A stretch of DNA of 64,000 bases. Source: CAYMEK01 sp964389305. Its GTDB lineage: Bacteria; Spirochaetota; Spirochaetia; SZUA-6; DRHE01. The stretch lies in assembly GCA_964389305.1 (NCBI GenBank), contig CAYMEK010000015.1:8524-72523 (forward strand). The letters are read 5' to 3'. This document shows, piece after piece, positions 9,050 through 17,417 of the stretch. A program made the translations under genes and the position numbers. Positions within the stretch are counted from its first letter, which is position 1. Every line of letters starts with the position of its first letter. The notes under the pieces are model-generated. The model did not search any database, had not been told where the DNA came from, and was given only the letters and a program-made list of their open reading frames with translations.

Positions 9050-9078
9050 ACGGTAAAACAGCCTGGCGGAAAAGTCAA
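9050..9078 (-). promoter_or_regulatory. Possible promoter of the dihydroorotate dehydrogenase-like gene
   Basis: On the minus strand, TTGACT (9078-9073), a 17-base spacer and TACCGT (9055-9050). The -35 is good and the -10 is weak. It lies about 150 bases upstream of the start at 8899, leaving a leader that contains the inverted repeat GCCGGT/ACCGGC close to the gene. Confidence 0.25.
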
Positions 9079-9167
9079 GTTTACGCCGATAGTGGCGCCG
9101 GCCGGCGGCGGGTGGAAAAACTGGAACCGGCGTATTGCATCGGGTGATCTCGAGGCAGCGGGAAAAC

Positions 9168-9626
9168 TCACTCCGCGGTGCAGTCGCAGAGCCTGCCGCC
9201 GGTGATACGCCGCAGCTGCTCGAAGCTCATGGGCACGCCCGAGCTGTCCGTACCGGCTGCCGGATAGATCGTGCTGTACATCTGAAGATGCACATCTATG
9301 AGGATCTCCACCCCCTGTACGCCGAAGGGGCACACCGCTCCGGGCTGAAAACCGGTGGCGGCCAGAGTCTCCTCGGAGGTGGCCATGCGGGTCTTCGCGC
9401 CCACGGCTGCTTTGAGCTTGGAATTGGATACCTTGAGGTCGCCGGGGCATAGCACCATGAAGCAGCGCTTGTCCTTGCTGATAAAAAGCAGGGACTTGAC
9501 GATCTGGCCCACCCTGACCCCCAGCTTCTCGGCGGCCAGGACCGCAGTGGGAGTGCTTCCCTGCTCGAACACAATCGCCTTCAGGCTGTTTTTTTCCAGT
9601 ACCGATCGGACGTTTTCGGGAATCAT
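9168..9626 (-). CDS. YbaK/EbsC-family aminoacyl-tRNA deacylase-like protein
   Basis: A 152-residue single-domain protein of the YbaK/ProX editing family, whose members hydrolyse mischarged aminoacyl-tRNA in trans. Recognisable parts are the N-terminal PENVRSVLEKN, the core LGVRVGQIVKSLLFISKDK, the conserved lysine in VSNSKLKAAVG, and TGFQPGAVCPFG. Which tRNA is edited cannot be deduced. Its start lies 18 bases after the stop of the adenosine deaminase gene and is preceded by a modest GAGG, so it is probably the second gene of that unit. Confidence 0.85.
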   Translation of the reverse strand: MIPENVRSVLEKNSLKAIVFEQGSTPTAVLAAEKLGVRVGQIVKSLLFISKDKRCFMVLCPGDLKVSNSKLKAAVGAKTRMATSEETLAATGFQPGAVCPFGVQGVEILIDVHLQMYSTIYPAAGTDSSGVPMSFEQLRRITGGRLCDCTAE

Positions 9627-9644
9627 GGCCTCGAGAGCTCCGCT

Positions 9645-10724
9645 TCAGGATAAAGAGGTGATTTCTTCCCGCAAGCGGGCATACCCCGGTTTTAAGGTGT
9701 CGAAGATGATCTTGATGCGCTCGTCGTAGTGGATGAAGGCGGATTTCATGGCGTTGATCGTGATCTTCTCCAGGTCCCGCAGGGTAAGGTTGTAGTGATT
9801 GACCGCCAGGTGCATCTCTTTGCCTAGGCTGGTGTTGCTCATCAGCCGGTTGTCCGTCCCGAGAAACACTCGAAAGTCATTGCGGTAGTAGATCGGGAAG
9901 GGATGCTCGTCCAGCGAGGCGGCGGCCCCGGTATGAATATTTGAAGACAGGCACATTTCCATGGGAATGCGCTTGTCCCGGATGAAGTGAGCCAGGGAGC
10001 CCATCTTCTCGATGCGGGTGCCCCGGACCGACATGTCCTCGAGCAGGCGGGTAGCGTGCCCGATGCGATGGGCCCCGCAGTACTGAATCGCCTGCCAGAT
10101 CGACTCCATGCCGAAGGCTTCCCCGGCATGAATGGTTATGTTGAAGTTCATGCGTCGGATGAACTCAAAGGCGTCGAGGTGTTTCTTGGGCGGATGGCCG
10201 TACTCATCCCCGGCCAGATCGAAGCCGACCACCCCCTTCTCCCGAAAGGCCACGGCCAGCTCGGCGGTCTCCAGGCTTACCGTCTGGTCCCTCATGGCGC
10301 AGAGAATCAGGCCGAACTGCACGCCTGTTTTCTCTCTACCCGCCTCCAGCCCCCGCAGCACCGACTGCACAACCTTTTCCAGATTAAGGCCGCGCTGAAG
10401 ATGGAGCACCGGCGCAAAGCGGGTCTCCACGTATACCACGTTGTCCTCGGCCAGGTCTTCGATCGTCTCGCGGGCAATGCGTTCGAGGGCTTGCTCTGTC
10501 TGCATTACCGATATGGTGGTGTCGAATCCTTCCAGGTACAAGCCCAGGTTCTTGCGGTCGGCGCCCCGGTGAAACCAGGCGGCCAGTTCCTGCGGATCGC
10601 GGGTTGGCAGGTCGATTTTGTACAGGTCGGCCAGCTCCACGATTGTCTTAGGCCTTACCCCTCCGTCCAGATGGTCGTGGAGCTCCACTTTGGGCAGGCG
10701 CTTGATCATCTCTTCGGTTACCAT
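9645..10724 (-). CDS. add: Adenosine deaminase
   Basis: Hydrolytic deamination of adenosine (or a close relative such as methylthioadenosine or adenine) to the inosine-type product, in purine salvage. The 359-residue amidohydrolase carries the zinc ligands H16 and H18 in ELHDHLDGG, the HAGE motif with the catalytic glutamate, a following histidine (HRIGHATRL) and the GTDNR aspartate near the end. The N-terminal length fits the family. The start codon has no ribosome-binding site; instead TTGTGT, 17 bases and TAGAAT ends 6 bases before the ATG, which would place transcription initiation on the start codon itself. The deacylase gene follows. Confidence 0.92.
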   Translation of the reverse strand: MVTEEMIKRLPKVELHDHLDGGVRPKTIVELADLYKIDLPTRDPQELAAWFHRGADRKNLGLYLEGFDTTISVMQTEQALERIARETIEDLAEDNVVYVETRFAPVLHLQRGLNLEKVVQSVLRGLEAGREKTGVQFGLILCAMRDQTVSLETAELAVAFREKGVVGFDLAGDEYGHPPKKHLDAFEFIRRMNFNITIHAGEAFGMESIWQAIQYCGAHRIGHATRLLEDMSVRGTRIEKMGSLAHFIRDKRIPMEMCLSSNIHTGAAASLDEHPFPIYYRNDFRVFLGTDNRLMSNTSLGKEMHLAVNHYNLTLRDLEKITINAMKSAFIHYDERIKIIFDTLKPGYARLREEITSLS

Positions 10725-10730
10725 ACAACC

Positions 10731-10759
10731 ATTCTACCGACAGCCCGGCGGAAACACAA
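10731..10759 (-). promoter_or_regulatory. Promoter of add, exact leaderless geometry
   Basis: On the minus strand, TTGTGT (10759-10754), a 17-base spacer and TAGAAT (10736-10731), then 6 bases to the ATG at 10724. The A of the start codon would be +1. Confidence 0.55.
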
Positions 10760-10809
10760 GAAGCCTGGCGGACCTTCAGAAGCCGAGCCCGGCGGCAGCT
10801 CTTAAAAGC

Positions 10810-12018
10810 CTAACGCAGCAGGGAGGTGAGGTAGGGGATGCCGATGAACGTGCCAAGCGAGCTGCCGATGCTGGAAAACAGGAACACGAGCAGAATGTGG
10901 GTGATGCGATTCCTGAAAAACCCTTTAAAGGTCAACAGGTCCTGGGGCAGGTTTTCGAAATCCGTGACCCGCGGTTTGCGCAGGGCGGCCTCCAGGACCC
11001 CGGTTACCAGACCCACCCCGATGGTCGGGTTCAAGGAGGTGATCGGGGCGCCTGCAAAGGCCGCCGCGATCGTTATCGGATGGGCGAGCGCCAGCAGGGC
11101 GCCGACGGCCGACAGGGTGCCGTTGACCAGCACCCATTTCCACATCATCGACAGGCTGAGCTGCCAGCCGGAGCGCAAGAAACCGGCTACGATCAGGGCC
11201 ACGATCAGGGCCGGGACCAGGTAGGGAAGAATCCTGGAAATTTTCTTGCGAGGAGGGATGGTCTCCAGAGCGGAGATATCGCTTTCCAGCGTCTTCGACT
11301 CGAGCTTTTTCAGATTTTCCACGATTCCGCTTACGTGCCCTGCTCCGATGACGGCCACGATCTTTGCGCCCTCTGCATTGAAGATCCGGGTGGCCAGGTA
11401 GCGATCCCGCTCGTCGATCAGCACCTCTTTGACCGAGGGCAGGAACGAGGCCAGCTCGTCCATCATCGTCTGGAAGGTGCTCTTTTGCTTGAGCTTTTCG
11501 ATCTCCTCCGGATCCAGCTTCTCGCGGCTGAATACCGAGCTGAGCATGGCGGCCAGCATCTTGTTCTTTCCCCAGAAGCCGGATCGCGACCAAGCCCGGC
11601 GGAGGGTGATCTGGATGTCGCGATCGCAGAGGCTGACCGGAATACCCTGCTCCCGTGAAACCCTGACGGCGGTGAGCATCTCCTCTCCGGGACTTACTCC
11701 CATTTCCAGACCCAGACGTCGTTGAAACGAGGAGAGAACGAGGTTGGCAAGCAGGAGAAATCCCTTGCGTTCCCGCAGCACCTGTCCGATGTTCAGATTC
11801 TGCCAGCTCTTTTTTTCCACCAGAGAGTTGTAGCGGGTTTCATCGATCTCTACGCACACCCGGTCCGGTTTTTCACTCCGGATGACCTCCCGGACTTCTT
11901 CTACGCTCCTGCTCGATATGTGGGCTGTGCCGATCAGGATGACCTCGCGGCCGCCCAGGGAAAGATGTACCGAGGTGCCGCTGTTTTCCTTGCTTTCCTG
12001 TTTTTTTTCTCTGCTCAT
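10810..12018 (-). CDS. TraB/PrgY-family membrane protein
   Basis: A 402-residue protein of the TraB/PrgY/GumN superfamily. Enterococcal members block sex-pheromone activity, and the fold is related to putative metal-dependent peptidases. The N-terminal soluble half has the family GTAH motif (LIGTAHISSRS) and a second one, VIGAGHVSGI. The C-terminal ~140 residues contain several membrane segments, including ILPYLVPALIVALIVAGFL and GALLALAHPITIAAAFAGAP. An AGGA-type sequence lies just upstream of the ATG. No partner gene is evident; the TPR lipoprotein gene lies upstream on the same strand, 103 bases away. The biological role in this organism is unknown. Confidence 0.85.
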   Translation of the reverse strand: MSREKKQESKENSGTSVHLSLGGREVILIGTAHISSRSVEEVREVIRSEKPDRVCVEIDETRYNSLVEKKSWQNLNIGQVLRERKGFLLLANLVLSSFQRRLGLEMGVSPGEEMLTAVRVSREQGIPVSLCDRDIQITLRRAWSRSGFWGKNKMLAAMLSSVFSREKLDPEEIEKLKQKSTFQTMMDELASFLPSVKEVLIDERDRYLATRIFNAEGAKIVAVIGAGHVSGIVENLKKLESKTLESDISALETIPPRKKISRILPYLVPALIVALIVAGFLRSGWQLSLSMMWKWVLVNGTLSAVGALLALAHPITIAAAFAGAPITSLNPTIGVGLVTGVLEAALRKPRVTDFENLPQDLLTFKGFFRNRITHILLVFLFSSIGSSLGTFIGIPYLTSLLR

Positions 12019-12121
12019 ATACCTGTCCTGCTCGTTTGGATCGAGGCCACCGGGGTCGAAATGACGTCCTAGAATGTGACAATTAATCGTAAAAAGAACA
12101 AGACCGTCCGCGGGCTGCAGT

Positions 12122-13525
12122 TCAGTCCCTGACCTCGTAGCGGTCCAGAAGGCGGGCGGCTATCCGTTTCTCAAGACTGTCCCGGCGCTCGATCTGTTTC
12201 ACGATCAAGAGGTAGCGGATAGCCGTCTCGCTCCTGTTCTCCAGCAGCATCTGGGATGCGATGTAGAACAGCATGCGGGCCTGGATCAGCTTGTTGCTTT
12301 CTCTGCTGGCCCGGTTTACCACGGCAGCCTCCAGAGCCGGATTCAGCAGGTAGCGGGCGATTTCTCTGATCCAGGACCCTTCCGGAAAGAAGGCCAGCTG
12401 CTCCTCCAGGTACAGCTCGGCCTCTTTGTTCCGGCTCTGCTGTTTGAGACAGAGTGTCGCCAGCAATGCGTAGGATCCTTCTTCCCGCTGGAACTCGAAA
12501 GCCTTCCGGAAGGCGCCGGCTGCCTTCTGCCAATCCTGCCCGACATAGTACAACGCCGCCAGAGAAGCGTAGGCGAAAGTGTATTGGGGGTTCAGTTCGA
12601 GCAGGCGCTCGTAGTCGCAGATCGCCTGTTCGCTGCGATCAAGCCGATCGTTCAGACCGGCCCGGTACACGTAGGGAAGAAAATTCTCCGGGTCGAGAGA
12701 AATCGCCCGGGAGAAGTCCTGGTGGGCTTGTTCCAGCTCTCCCAGACGCAGGTACAGCCTTCCCCGATCCACGTAATGCCAGAAGAAATCCGGATCGAGA
12801 CGGATCGCTTCGCTCAAATCGGCGACTGCTCCCCGGCGGTCTTTTAACGCTGTTTTCGCCCGGGCTCTGTCTGCGTAGGTCAAGGGATTTTCCGGGTCCA
12901 CGGCCAGGGCTTCGTCGAAGCTGCGGACCGCTTCCTCGTAGCATTCCTCCTGCAGCAAGACCAGCCCCAAGCCGCGAAGGGCAGCCGGATGACGCGGATC
13001 GGCCTCCAAAGCACTCCGAAAGAACCGGTCGGCCTGTTCGAAATCCTCCTCTTCCAGCGCAATCGTTCCCAGGGACGCCAGGGCCTCGGGATTGTTCTTG
13101 TCTGTAGCGAGCGCCGCCTGCAGATACTGCTTTTCCCTGTCCGGGCAGCCGGCGGCCCGTTCCAGGTAGGCCAGAGCGAGGAGCACCTCGACCGACCCGG
13201 GAAAATCCACTAGAAGCTGCTCAAGCTGCTTTCGAGCTTCCTCGAAATATCCGGCGGCTAAAAGAAGCCGGGCCAGGAGCAGTCTGTCCTCCAGGGACGG
13301 GGATGGACCTTCCAGGCGCTGCAGGTAGCTCCGGTATTCGCTCAATGCGGCCTCCGGGTTCCCCTCTTCAATAAAATCCTGGATACTCTGTCTGGGTAGC
13401 TGGGATATACCTTCATCGGTCTCAGCCTGCCTTGCTTTGGAACCGGCGCAGCTTGAAAGAAAGGCCAGCAGGAACAGGAATGATGCTGAGAGTAGCAGGA
13501 AACTCTGACTGCGGGTTCGGCTCAT
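12122..13525 (-). CDS. TPR-repeat lipoprotein
   Basis: A 467-residue protein with a signal peptide ending in the lipobox LSSC (lipidated C26) and then about ten tetratricopeptide-like repeats from residue ~80 to ~370. Repeats include NPEALASLGTIALEEEDFEQA and HPAALRGLGLVLLQEECYEEA, with the characteristic small and large residue spacing. TPR lipoproteins usually act as docking platforms for envelope complexes. The gene is divergent from the 611-residue envelope protein gene at 13611, with only 85 bases between them, so the two may share regulation. The specific function is unknown. Confidence 0.8.
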   Translation of the reverse strand: MSRTRSQSFLLLSASFLFLLAFLSSCAGSKARQAETDEGISQLPRQSIQDFIEEGNPEAALSEYRSYLQRLEGPSPSLEDRLLLARLLLAAGYFEEARKQLEQLLVDFPGSVEVLLALAYLERAAGCPDREKQYLQAALATDKNNPEALASLGTIALEEEDFEQADRFFRSALEADPRHPAALRGLGLVLLQEECYEEAVRSFDEALAVDPENPLTYADRARAKTALKDRRGAVADLSEAIRLDPDFFWHYVDRGRLYLRLGELEQAHQDFSRAISLDPENFLPYVYRAGLNDRLDRSEQAICDYERLLELNPQYTFAYASLAALYYVGQDWQKAAGAFRKAFEFQREEGSYALLATLCLKQQSRNKEAELYLEEQLAFFPEGSWIREIARYLLNPALEAAVVNRASRESNKLIQARMLFYIASQMLLENRSETAIRYLLIVKQIERRDSLEKRIAARLLDRYEVRD

Positions 13526-13572
13526 GCTCTTCTAAATCCATTGGTAGCATATCCGGCCGGTTTTAAGCAATG

Positions 13573-13601
13573 TTGAACGTCCCCCGGCTCGGTGATAGAA
13601 T
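13573..13601 (+). promoter_or_regulatory. Promoter of the 611-residue envelope protein
   Basis: TTGAAC (13573-13578), a 17-base spacer and TAGAAT (13596-13601), with 9 bases to the ATG at 13611. The predicted leader is about 3 bases, and no Shine-Dalgarno sequence is seen. Confidence 0.55.
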
Positions 13602-13610
13602 GGAGCGCCC

Positions 13611-15446
13611 ATGGTGCGCAAGCTCTCCCCTATATACTATCTGATTCCGGTCATCTACATAGCGGTCATTCTCTTTTTCGTGTTCATGCAGTTTCAGTCT
13701 CAGAAGGATTTCCAGGCCTCGGCCGGCAACCTTTCGCTTTCAGGAGCCTACGCCCAAGCTCTCGGAGGCGGTCAGCGCCTGAAGACGATAGAGCTGCGCT
13801 TCCACAACGTGCGTATGCACTTTTCCCGTTCCTCGGCGCTGCTGGGTGGGTTCGGTCCTGTCCGTCAAAACAAGCTCCTCCCCGAGACTTTCAGTCAGTT
13901 TCCGGAAGGATTTGAGATCGAGTTCAACGACGGATTCGTCCTGCGTTTCGTCGTCGAGGGGTCTCTCGGTGACCGGGTGAGAATCATTCCGATCGTACCG
14001 CAGTCGCTGGGAAGCCTCAGGAATATTTCTTTGCCCTACACTATCCTGCAGGGAGACCAGGAACCCGTACGGGGTATTCCTGAGCTAGAAGCAACGGGAC
14101 CTGCCGGGACGGTCTTCGTCTCCCTCCCCGAAGGATCCGAGATCGACACGGAAAAGGGCAGGCTGAAGGTAAACCTCGAGGCCGCAGCGGACGGAGAGGC
14201 GATCGTGCTCGAGCGGATTTTGAATGAACCGCAGCCCTACCTGTACTGGTTTTCCCAGGATTTTCCTCTGGTCAAGAGTGAAGAGCTGGAATCACAGGTC
14301 AGGCTGTATCTGAACCGGTCCTACCAATATTGGAGCAGCGTTTTCGCCAGCGCTCAGAGCAGCCAGCAGCTGGTAGGCGACCTTGGCATCGCATTGATTT
14401 CGGAGGCGATCAAACGAGGGGAGTACCGCAGATTCCTTGCGGTAGTCGCACGAAATATCCGCCAGTTCCTCCTGGAAAACAGCGACAATCCGTCCGTCTA
14501 TCAGAGTGCCGCGTACCTGGGAAATCTGCCCGCCTTCCTGGGTCACCGACAGGAAGCCGCGGCGGCGGAGATCGAGCGTATTACCGCCCTTATCAGGGCG
14601 GCCGATTTTTCGGTACTGGAGACACCGGATCTGATATGCTTCATCATCAATCACGCTCCCTTCTCGCTGGTAGAGGAGGTGCTGCGGCTGGCCGACAGCG
14701 CTCGACTGGAGCAGCAGACGCTCTACACCCTGCTGCACTTGACCGAGGTGTATCTTGATGCAATCCGTTTCCTCGATGTGGGTAATGCCACCTACAGCCG
14801 GGCGAAGGAGATTATCGATCATTTCATTCTACCCTCGATTCGTAAGACTCCCAGGGGGTTGTTCCTGGCAGCGTCCGTCTCCGCAGATCAAGAGGAAGTC
14901 CAACTGTACGAGTCGGTAAGGACAGGTGGAATCTTGATGCGGGCCGGCGAGCTATTGGCTCAAGATTCATACGTCACCTTGGGAGGAAATCTCATCCACT
15001 CCGCTCTGCGGCTTGCCGACTCCGAAGGCTTCATTCCAACCCGGCTGCGCATCCAGGGACAGGAGATCGAGCCCGGGGAGGAACTCCTGGCTCCGGAGCG
15101 GATATACGGTCTCCTGCCGACCACACGCTACACCCCCAGAGAATATCCGCTTTACAGCTACCTGTACCCGGGGAGCTGGATTTGGACAGCTTCCCTGCCT
15201 GGGGAGATAAAGATCGACGAGCAGCAGTACCGTTTCTTTTTTTCCTTTCCGACCGGTGGTACTCACTACCTGTTGATCCAGGGAATACGGCCGATGCAAT
15301 CTGTAGTCATGCATGGCATCCCCTGGAAATCGGATCCCGAGTACTTCCAGTATACCGACGGCTGGACCTACGATGCGGACAACCAGACATTGTATGTTAA
15401 GATCACTCACCGAACCCAGACCGAAGAGATCGTGCTGAACTATTGA
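13611..15446 (+). CDS. Large envelope protein of unknown function
   Basis: I do not recognise this 611-residue protein. It has one N-terminal membrane segment (residues ~9-26, IYYLIPVIYIAVILFFVF) with no convincing cleavage site, so it is probably anchored with the bulk outside the membrane. Residues ~30-220 look beta-rich. The middle (~230-470) is helical, with segments such as EVLRLADSARLEQQTLYTLL. The C-terminal ~130 residues are again beta-rich with many aromatic residues. No catalytic motif, repeat or cysteine pair stands out. A good promoter lies directly upstream. It is divergent from the TPR lipoprotein, which may be a partner. Confidence 0.7.
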   Translation: MVRKLSPIYYLIPVIYIAVILFFVFMQFQSQKDFQASAGNLSLSGAYAQALGGGQRLKTIELRFHNVRMHFSRSSALLGGFGPVRQNKLLPETFSQFPEGFEIEFNDGFVLRFVVEGSLGDRVRIIPIVPQSLGSLRNISLPYTILQGDQEPVRGIPELEATGPAGTVFVSLPEGSEIDTEKGRLKVNLEAAADGEAIVLERILNEPQPYLYWFSQDFPLVKSEELESQVRLYLNRSYQYWSSVFASAQSSQQLVGDLGIALISEAIKRGEYRRFLAVVARNIRQFLLENSDNPSVYQSAAYLGNLPAFLGHRQEAAAAEIERITALIRAADFSVLETPDLICFIINHAPFSLVEEVLRLADSARLEQQTLYTLLHLTEVYLDAIRFLDVGNATYSRAKEIIDHFILPSIRKTPRGLFLAASVSADQEEVQLYESVRTGGILMRAGELLAQDSYVTLGGNLIHSALRLADSEGFIPTRLRIQGQEIEPGEELLAPERIYGLLPTTRYTPREYPLYSYLYPGSWIWTASLPGEIKIDEQQYRFFFSFPTGGTHYLLIQGIRPMQSVVMHGIPWKSDPEYFQYTDGWTYDADNQTLYVKITHRTQTEEIVLNY

Positions 15447-15471
15447 TTGGCAGGAGAGGGCCGTTCAAATG

Positions 15472-15512
15472 CACGGGGAGTCCAGGAGACTGTTGAGAAC
15501 GAGCTCCCCGTG
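15472..15512 (+). repeat. Inverted repeat upstream of the HMA gene
   Basis: CACGGGGAG (15472-15480) and CTCCCCGTG (15504-15512) form perfect 9-base arms 23 bases apart. The repeat sits between the stop of the 611-residue gene and the -35 element of the HMA gene, which begins at 15514. It could be a terminator without a T-run or an operator next to the promoter. Confidence 0.5.
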
Positions 15513-15513
15513 G

Positions 15514-15542
15514 TTGTCTGAAGGCGGGGAAATCCATACATT
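15514..15542 (+). promoter_or_regulatory. Promoter of the HMA gene, exact leaderless geometry
   Basis: TTGTCT (15514-15519), a 17-base spacer and TACATT (15537-15542), then 6 bases to the ATG at 15549. Transcription would begin at the start codon. The left end abuts the inverted repeat at 15472-15512. Confidence 0.5.
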
Positions 15543-15548
15543 GAAAGT

Positions 15549-15782
15549 ATGAAAGATAAAGAAGCAATTCTGGATGCAAGCGGGGCCAACTGCGCCTCAT
15601 GCGTATATGCCATAGAACATCTGGGCAGAAAGGTTCAGGGAGTTACGGATGTGGAGGTAGACGCCGCCCACGGGGAGATCCGTGTTTTTTATGGAGGGAA
15701 TCCGGGCTCGTTAGAGCGTATTGCCGATATCGTCCGGCATCTGGGTTACGATGCTCGGGTGCGCTGGGAGAGTGTTTCATAA
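15549..15782 (+). CDS. One-domain heavy-metal-associated (HMA) protein
   Basis: A 77-residue protein made of a single ferredoxin-like HMA fold. The metal-binding CxxC is present as GANCASCVYAIEHL, followed by the usual GVTDVEVDAAHGEIRVFY strand and an IADIVRHLGYDARV end. Proteins of this size normally act as copper (or other soft metal) chaperones that hand metal to a P-type ATPase. No such ATPase or metal regulator is encoded in the window. The gene has its own promoter and an adjacent inverted repeat, which points to independent control. Confidence 0.85.
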   Translation: MKDKEAILDASGANCASCVYAIEHLGRKVQGVTDVEVDAAHGEIRVFYGGNPGSLERIADIVRHLGYDARVRWESVS

Positions 15783-15800
15783 ATACAAAGGATAAAAGAG

Positions 15801-15829
15801 TTTACAGACGAGTGGGGAGCTACTATACT
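15801..15829 (+). promoter_or_regulatory. Promoter of the acyltransferase gene
   Basis: TTTACA (15801-15806), a 17-base spacer and TATACT (15824-15829). The leader to the ATG at 15850 is about 14 bases and carries AAGG just before the start codon. Confidence 0.6.
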
Positions 15830-15849
15830 TTCTGACCGGATCGAAGGTA

Positions 15850-17076
15850 ATGAAACTGCCACCGGAGCGAACGCTGTTGCGGCTCCTGCACCACAACTGG
15901 AACCGGCGCACCCTCGGTACTGTCTCTTATATATGCGAGCACTTCCTGTTTAAAGGCTGTTTCTGCAATGTCGAAACCATAGGTCTGGACCAGATCAAGA
16001 AAAAAGCCAACAGGGGGAAGCGGCTCATCTTCATACCCGATCACCAGAGTGAGTACGATTGGCTTTTACTGCAGAGCAGGCTGTTCCTAGCCAACATCAA
16101 GACCGTCATTCAGGCCGGTGATAACCTGTTTGTAGGGCCCCTGGATCCCATCTTGCGGGGCTGCGGGGCATTCATGAGCATTCGGGAATCCAGATCGTTT
16201 TACTCCAGCCACTGGCTGTACAGCCCCCTCATGAAGTACCTGGGTAAGAGACCGATCGTCGTCGATCGAGACACCTACAGCCGGCTGTACGTAAAGCAGT
16301 TAAAACGCATCCTGGGAAGGGAAGGTTACAACGTGCTGGTTTTTCCGGGATACGAGACCGATCCATACTCCGGCAAAGTCAAATATGGTCGCTCCTACAG
16401 CGGAATGTTTAACCCGCTGTCCCCCCATGTGTTCATTTTGATCTCCAGGGTCCTGCGTGATCTGGGAATTACCGATGCAGAATACATACCTGTCTCGGTA
16501 TCTTACGAACGGATTCCCGAAGATGTTCTGTTCCGGGAGTTCAAAGCCAAGACACGAAAACGAAAGATTGCCAAGTACATCTACGATCACTACTACACGT
16601 TCTTTAAAGCTCCGTTTTCAAAGGAGCTTCATCAGGAAAAATCCAGGGTGTGTATAAAGTTCGGACAGGGAATCTCTACTGATTTCCACCTCAAAGCCCG
16701 GGATTTTGCCGAGTCCATGCGCAGTGAGATCGCCAAGCTGACCAGGGTCTATGAAAGCACCCTGATTTTCTACTCGCTGAACAACAGGTTCACTCTGCCC
16801 AAACAGGATCTGAAAGAAAATGTCCTGCAGAATATAAAGAAACTGAAGAGCCTGAAAGTCGACTGCTCGCCGTTGTACGCCAACGCCAATAAGCTGTATT
16901 CGATCGACACCATGCTAAAAAGAGTCGAGGATATTTTCAATTTTCCCAAGAGCCCGGTCATTCCCCTGAAATCTTACCTTACTTTGGAGCATGACAAGAA
17001 CGAGGTCTTTATCCACAATCCCCACCTGGCCGACTACTACGGCAACAAGCTGAGATATATCTTGAGCAAGAGCTGA
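15850..17076 (+). CDS. Glycerophosphate/lysophosphatidate acyltransferase (PlsC/PlsB type)
   Basis: A 408-residue member of the glycerolipid acyltransferase family, which transfers an acyl chain to glycerol-3-phosphate or its monoacyl form at the membrane. The catalytic HX4D motif is seen as DHQSEYD (H65, D70), followed by a GPLDPILRGCGAFMSIRES block and by VLVFPGYETDPYSGK, equivalent to the FPEGTRS block. The length and the extended C-terminal helical region resemble PlsB-like acyltransferases more than short PlsC proteins. The sn-1 versus sn-2 specificity is not determinable. The gene has a clear promoter and marks the start of the lower-GC stretch. Confidence 0.82.
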   Translation: MKLPPERTLLRLLHHNWNRRTLGTVSYICEHFLFKGCFCNVETIGLDQIKKKANRGKRLIFIPDHQSEYDWLLLQSRLFLANIKTVIQAGDNLFVGPLDPILRGCGAFMSIRESRSFYSSHWLYSPLMKYLGKRPIVVDRDTYSRLYVKQLKRILGREGYNVLVFPGYETDPYSGKVKYGRSYSGMFNPLSPHVFILISRVLRDLGITDAEYIPVSVSYERIPEDVLFREFKAKTRKRKIAKYIYDHYYTFFKAPFSKELHQEKSRVCIKFGQGISTDFHLKARDFAESMRSEIAKLTRVYESTLIFYSLNNRFTLPKQDLKENVLQNIKKLKSLKVDCSPLYANANKLYSIDTMLKRVEDIFNFPKSPVIPLKSYLTLEHDKNEVFIHNPHLADYYGNKLRYILSKS

Positions 17077-17417
17077 ACGCTCCATGCTTCGACGCTGCCT
17101 ATAAAAACAGTGCTGTTCGGAGTTGAAATACAGGCAGGATATATTACAATCAACAGGAAGTGATACGGCAGGGTAACCCACAGCTCCCTCTATATCCGAC
17201 CGGTCGTTGACAGGTTGTTGTACGGGTGGAACGTAAAAAGTTGAAATAGCCTGTTCCGGCGGCGTTTCAGCGCCCTGCTGATTTTCAAGCGCGCTCCCGG
17301 AAGCGGATTTGCGGATCGTGGCCGTGAGCCGGGCTGCCAGGCTACCGATCTTTTCATGAGGAAGATATTTTTGCAGCGTATCTGGTGGATAAACAAAAAA
17401 CAGTACAGGAGGAAGAC
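17077..17417 (+). other. 341-base intergenic region with a candidate promoter and long leader
   Basis: No convincing protein gene is seen here on either strand. It holds a promoter-like pair (TTGAAA 17123-17128, 16 bases, TACAAT 17145-17150), which would give a leader of about 260 bases before the AhpD-like gene. An isolated TTGACA lies at 17207-17212. There are several weak GC-rich stems, for example GGCG/CGCC around 17257-17273 and CCCGG/CCGGG around 17297-17335. A structured regulatory leader is possible, but I recognise no known riboswitch class. Confidence 0.35.
17123..17150 (+). promoter_or_regulatory. Candidate promoter upstream of the AhpD-like gene
   Basis: TTGAAA, a 16-base spacer and TACAAT. 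Both hexamers are good. The distance of about 267 bases to the gene at 17418 is unusually long compared with other promoters in this window. Confidence 0.4.

Noticed and set aside
9085..9092. GCCGATAG considered as the -10 of a flagellar sigma-28 promoter (also at 58155-58162)
   Set aside because: Neither site has TAAA at the required ~15-base spacing upstream, and no motility gene follows.
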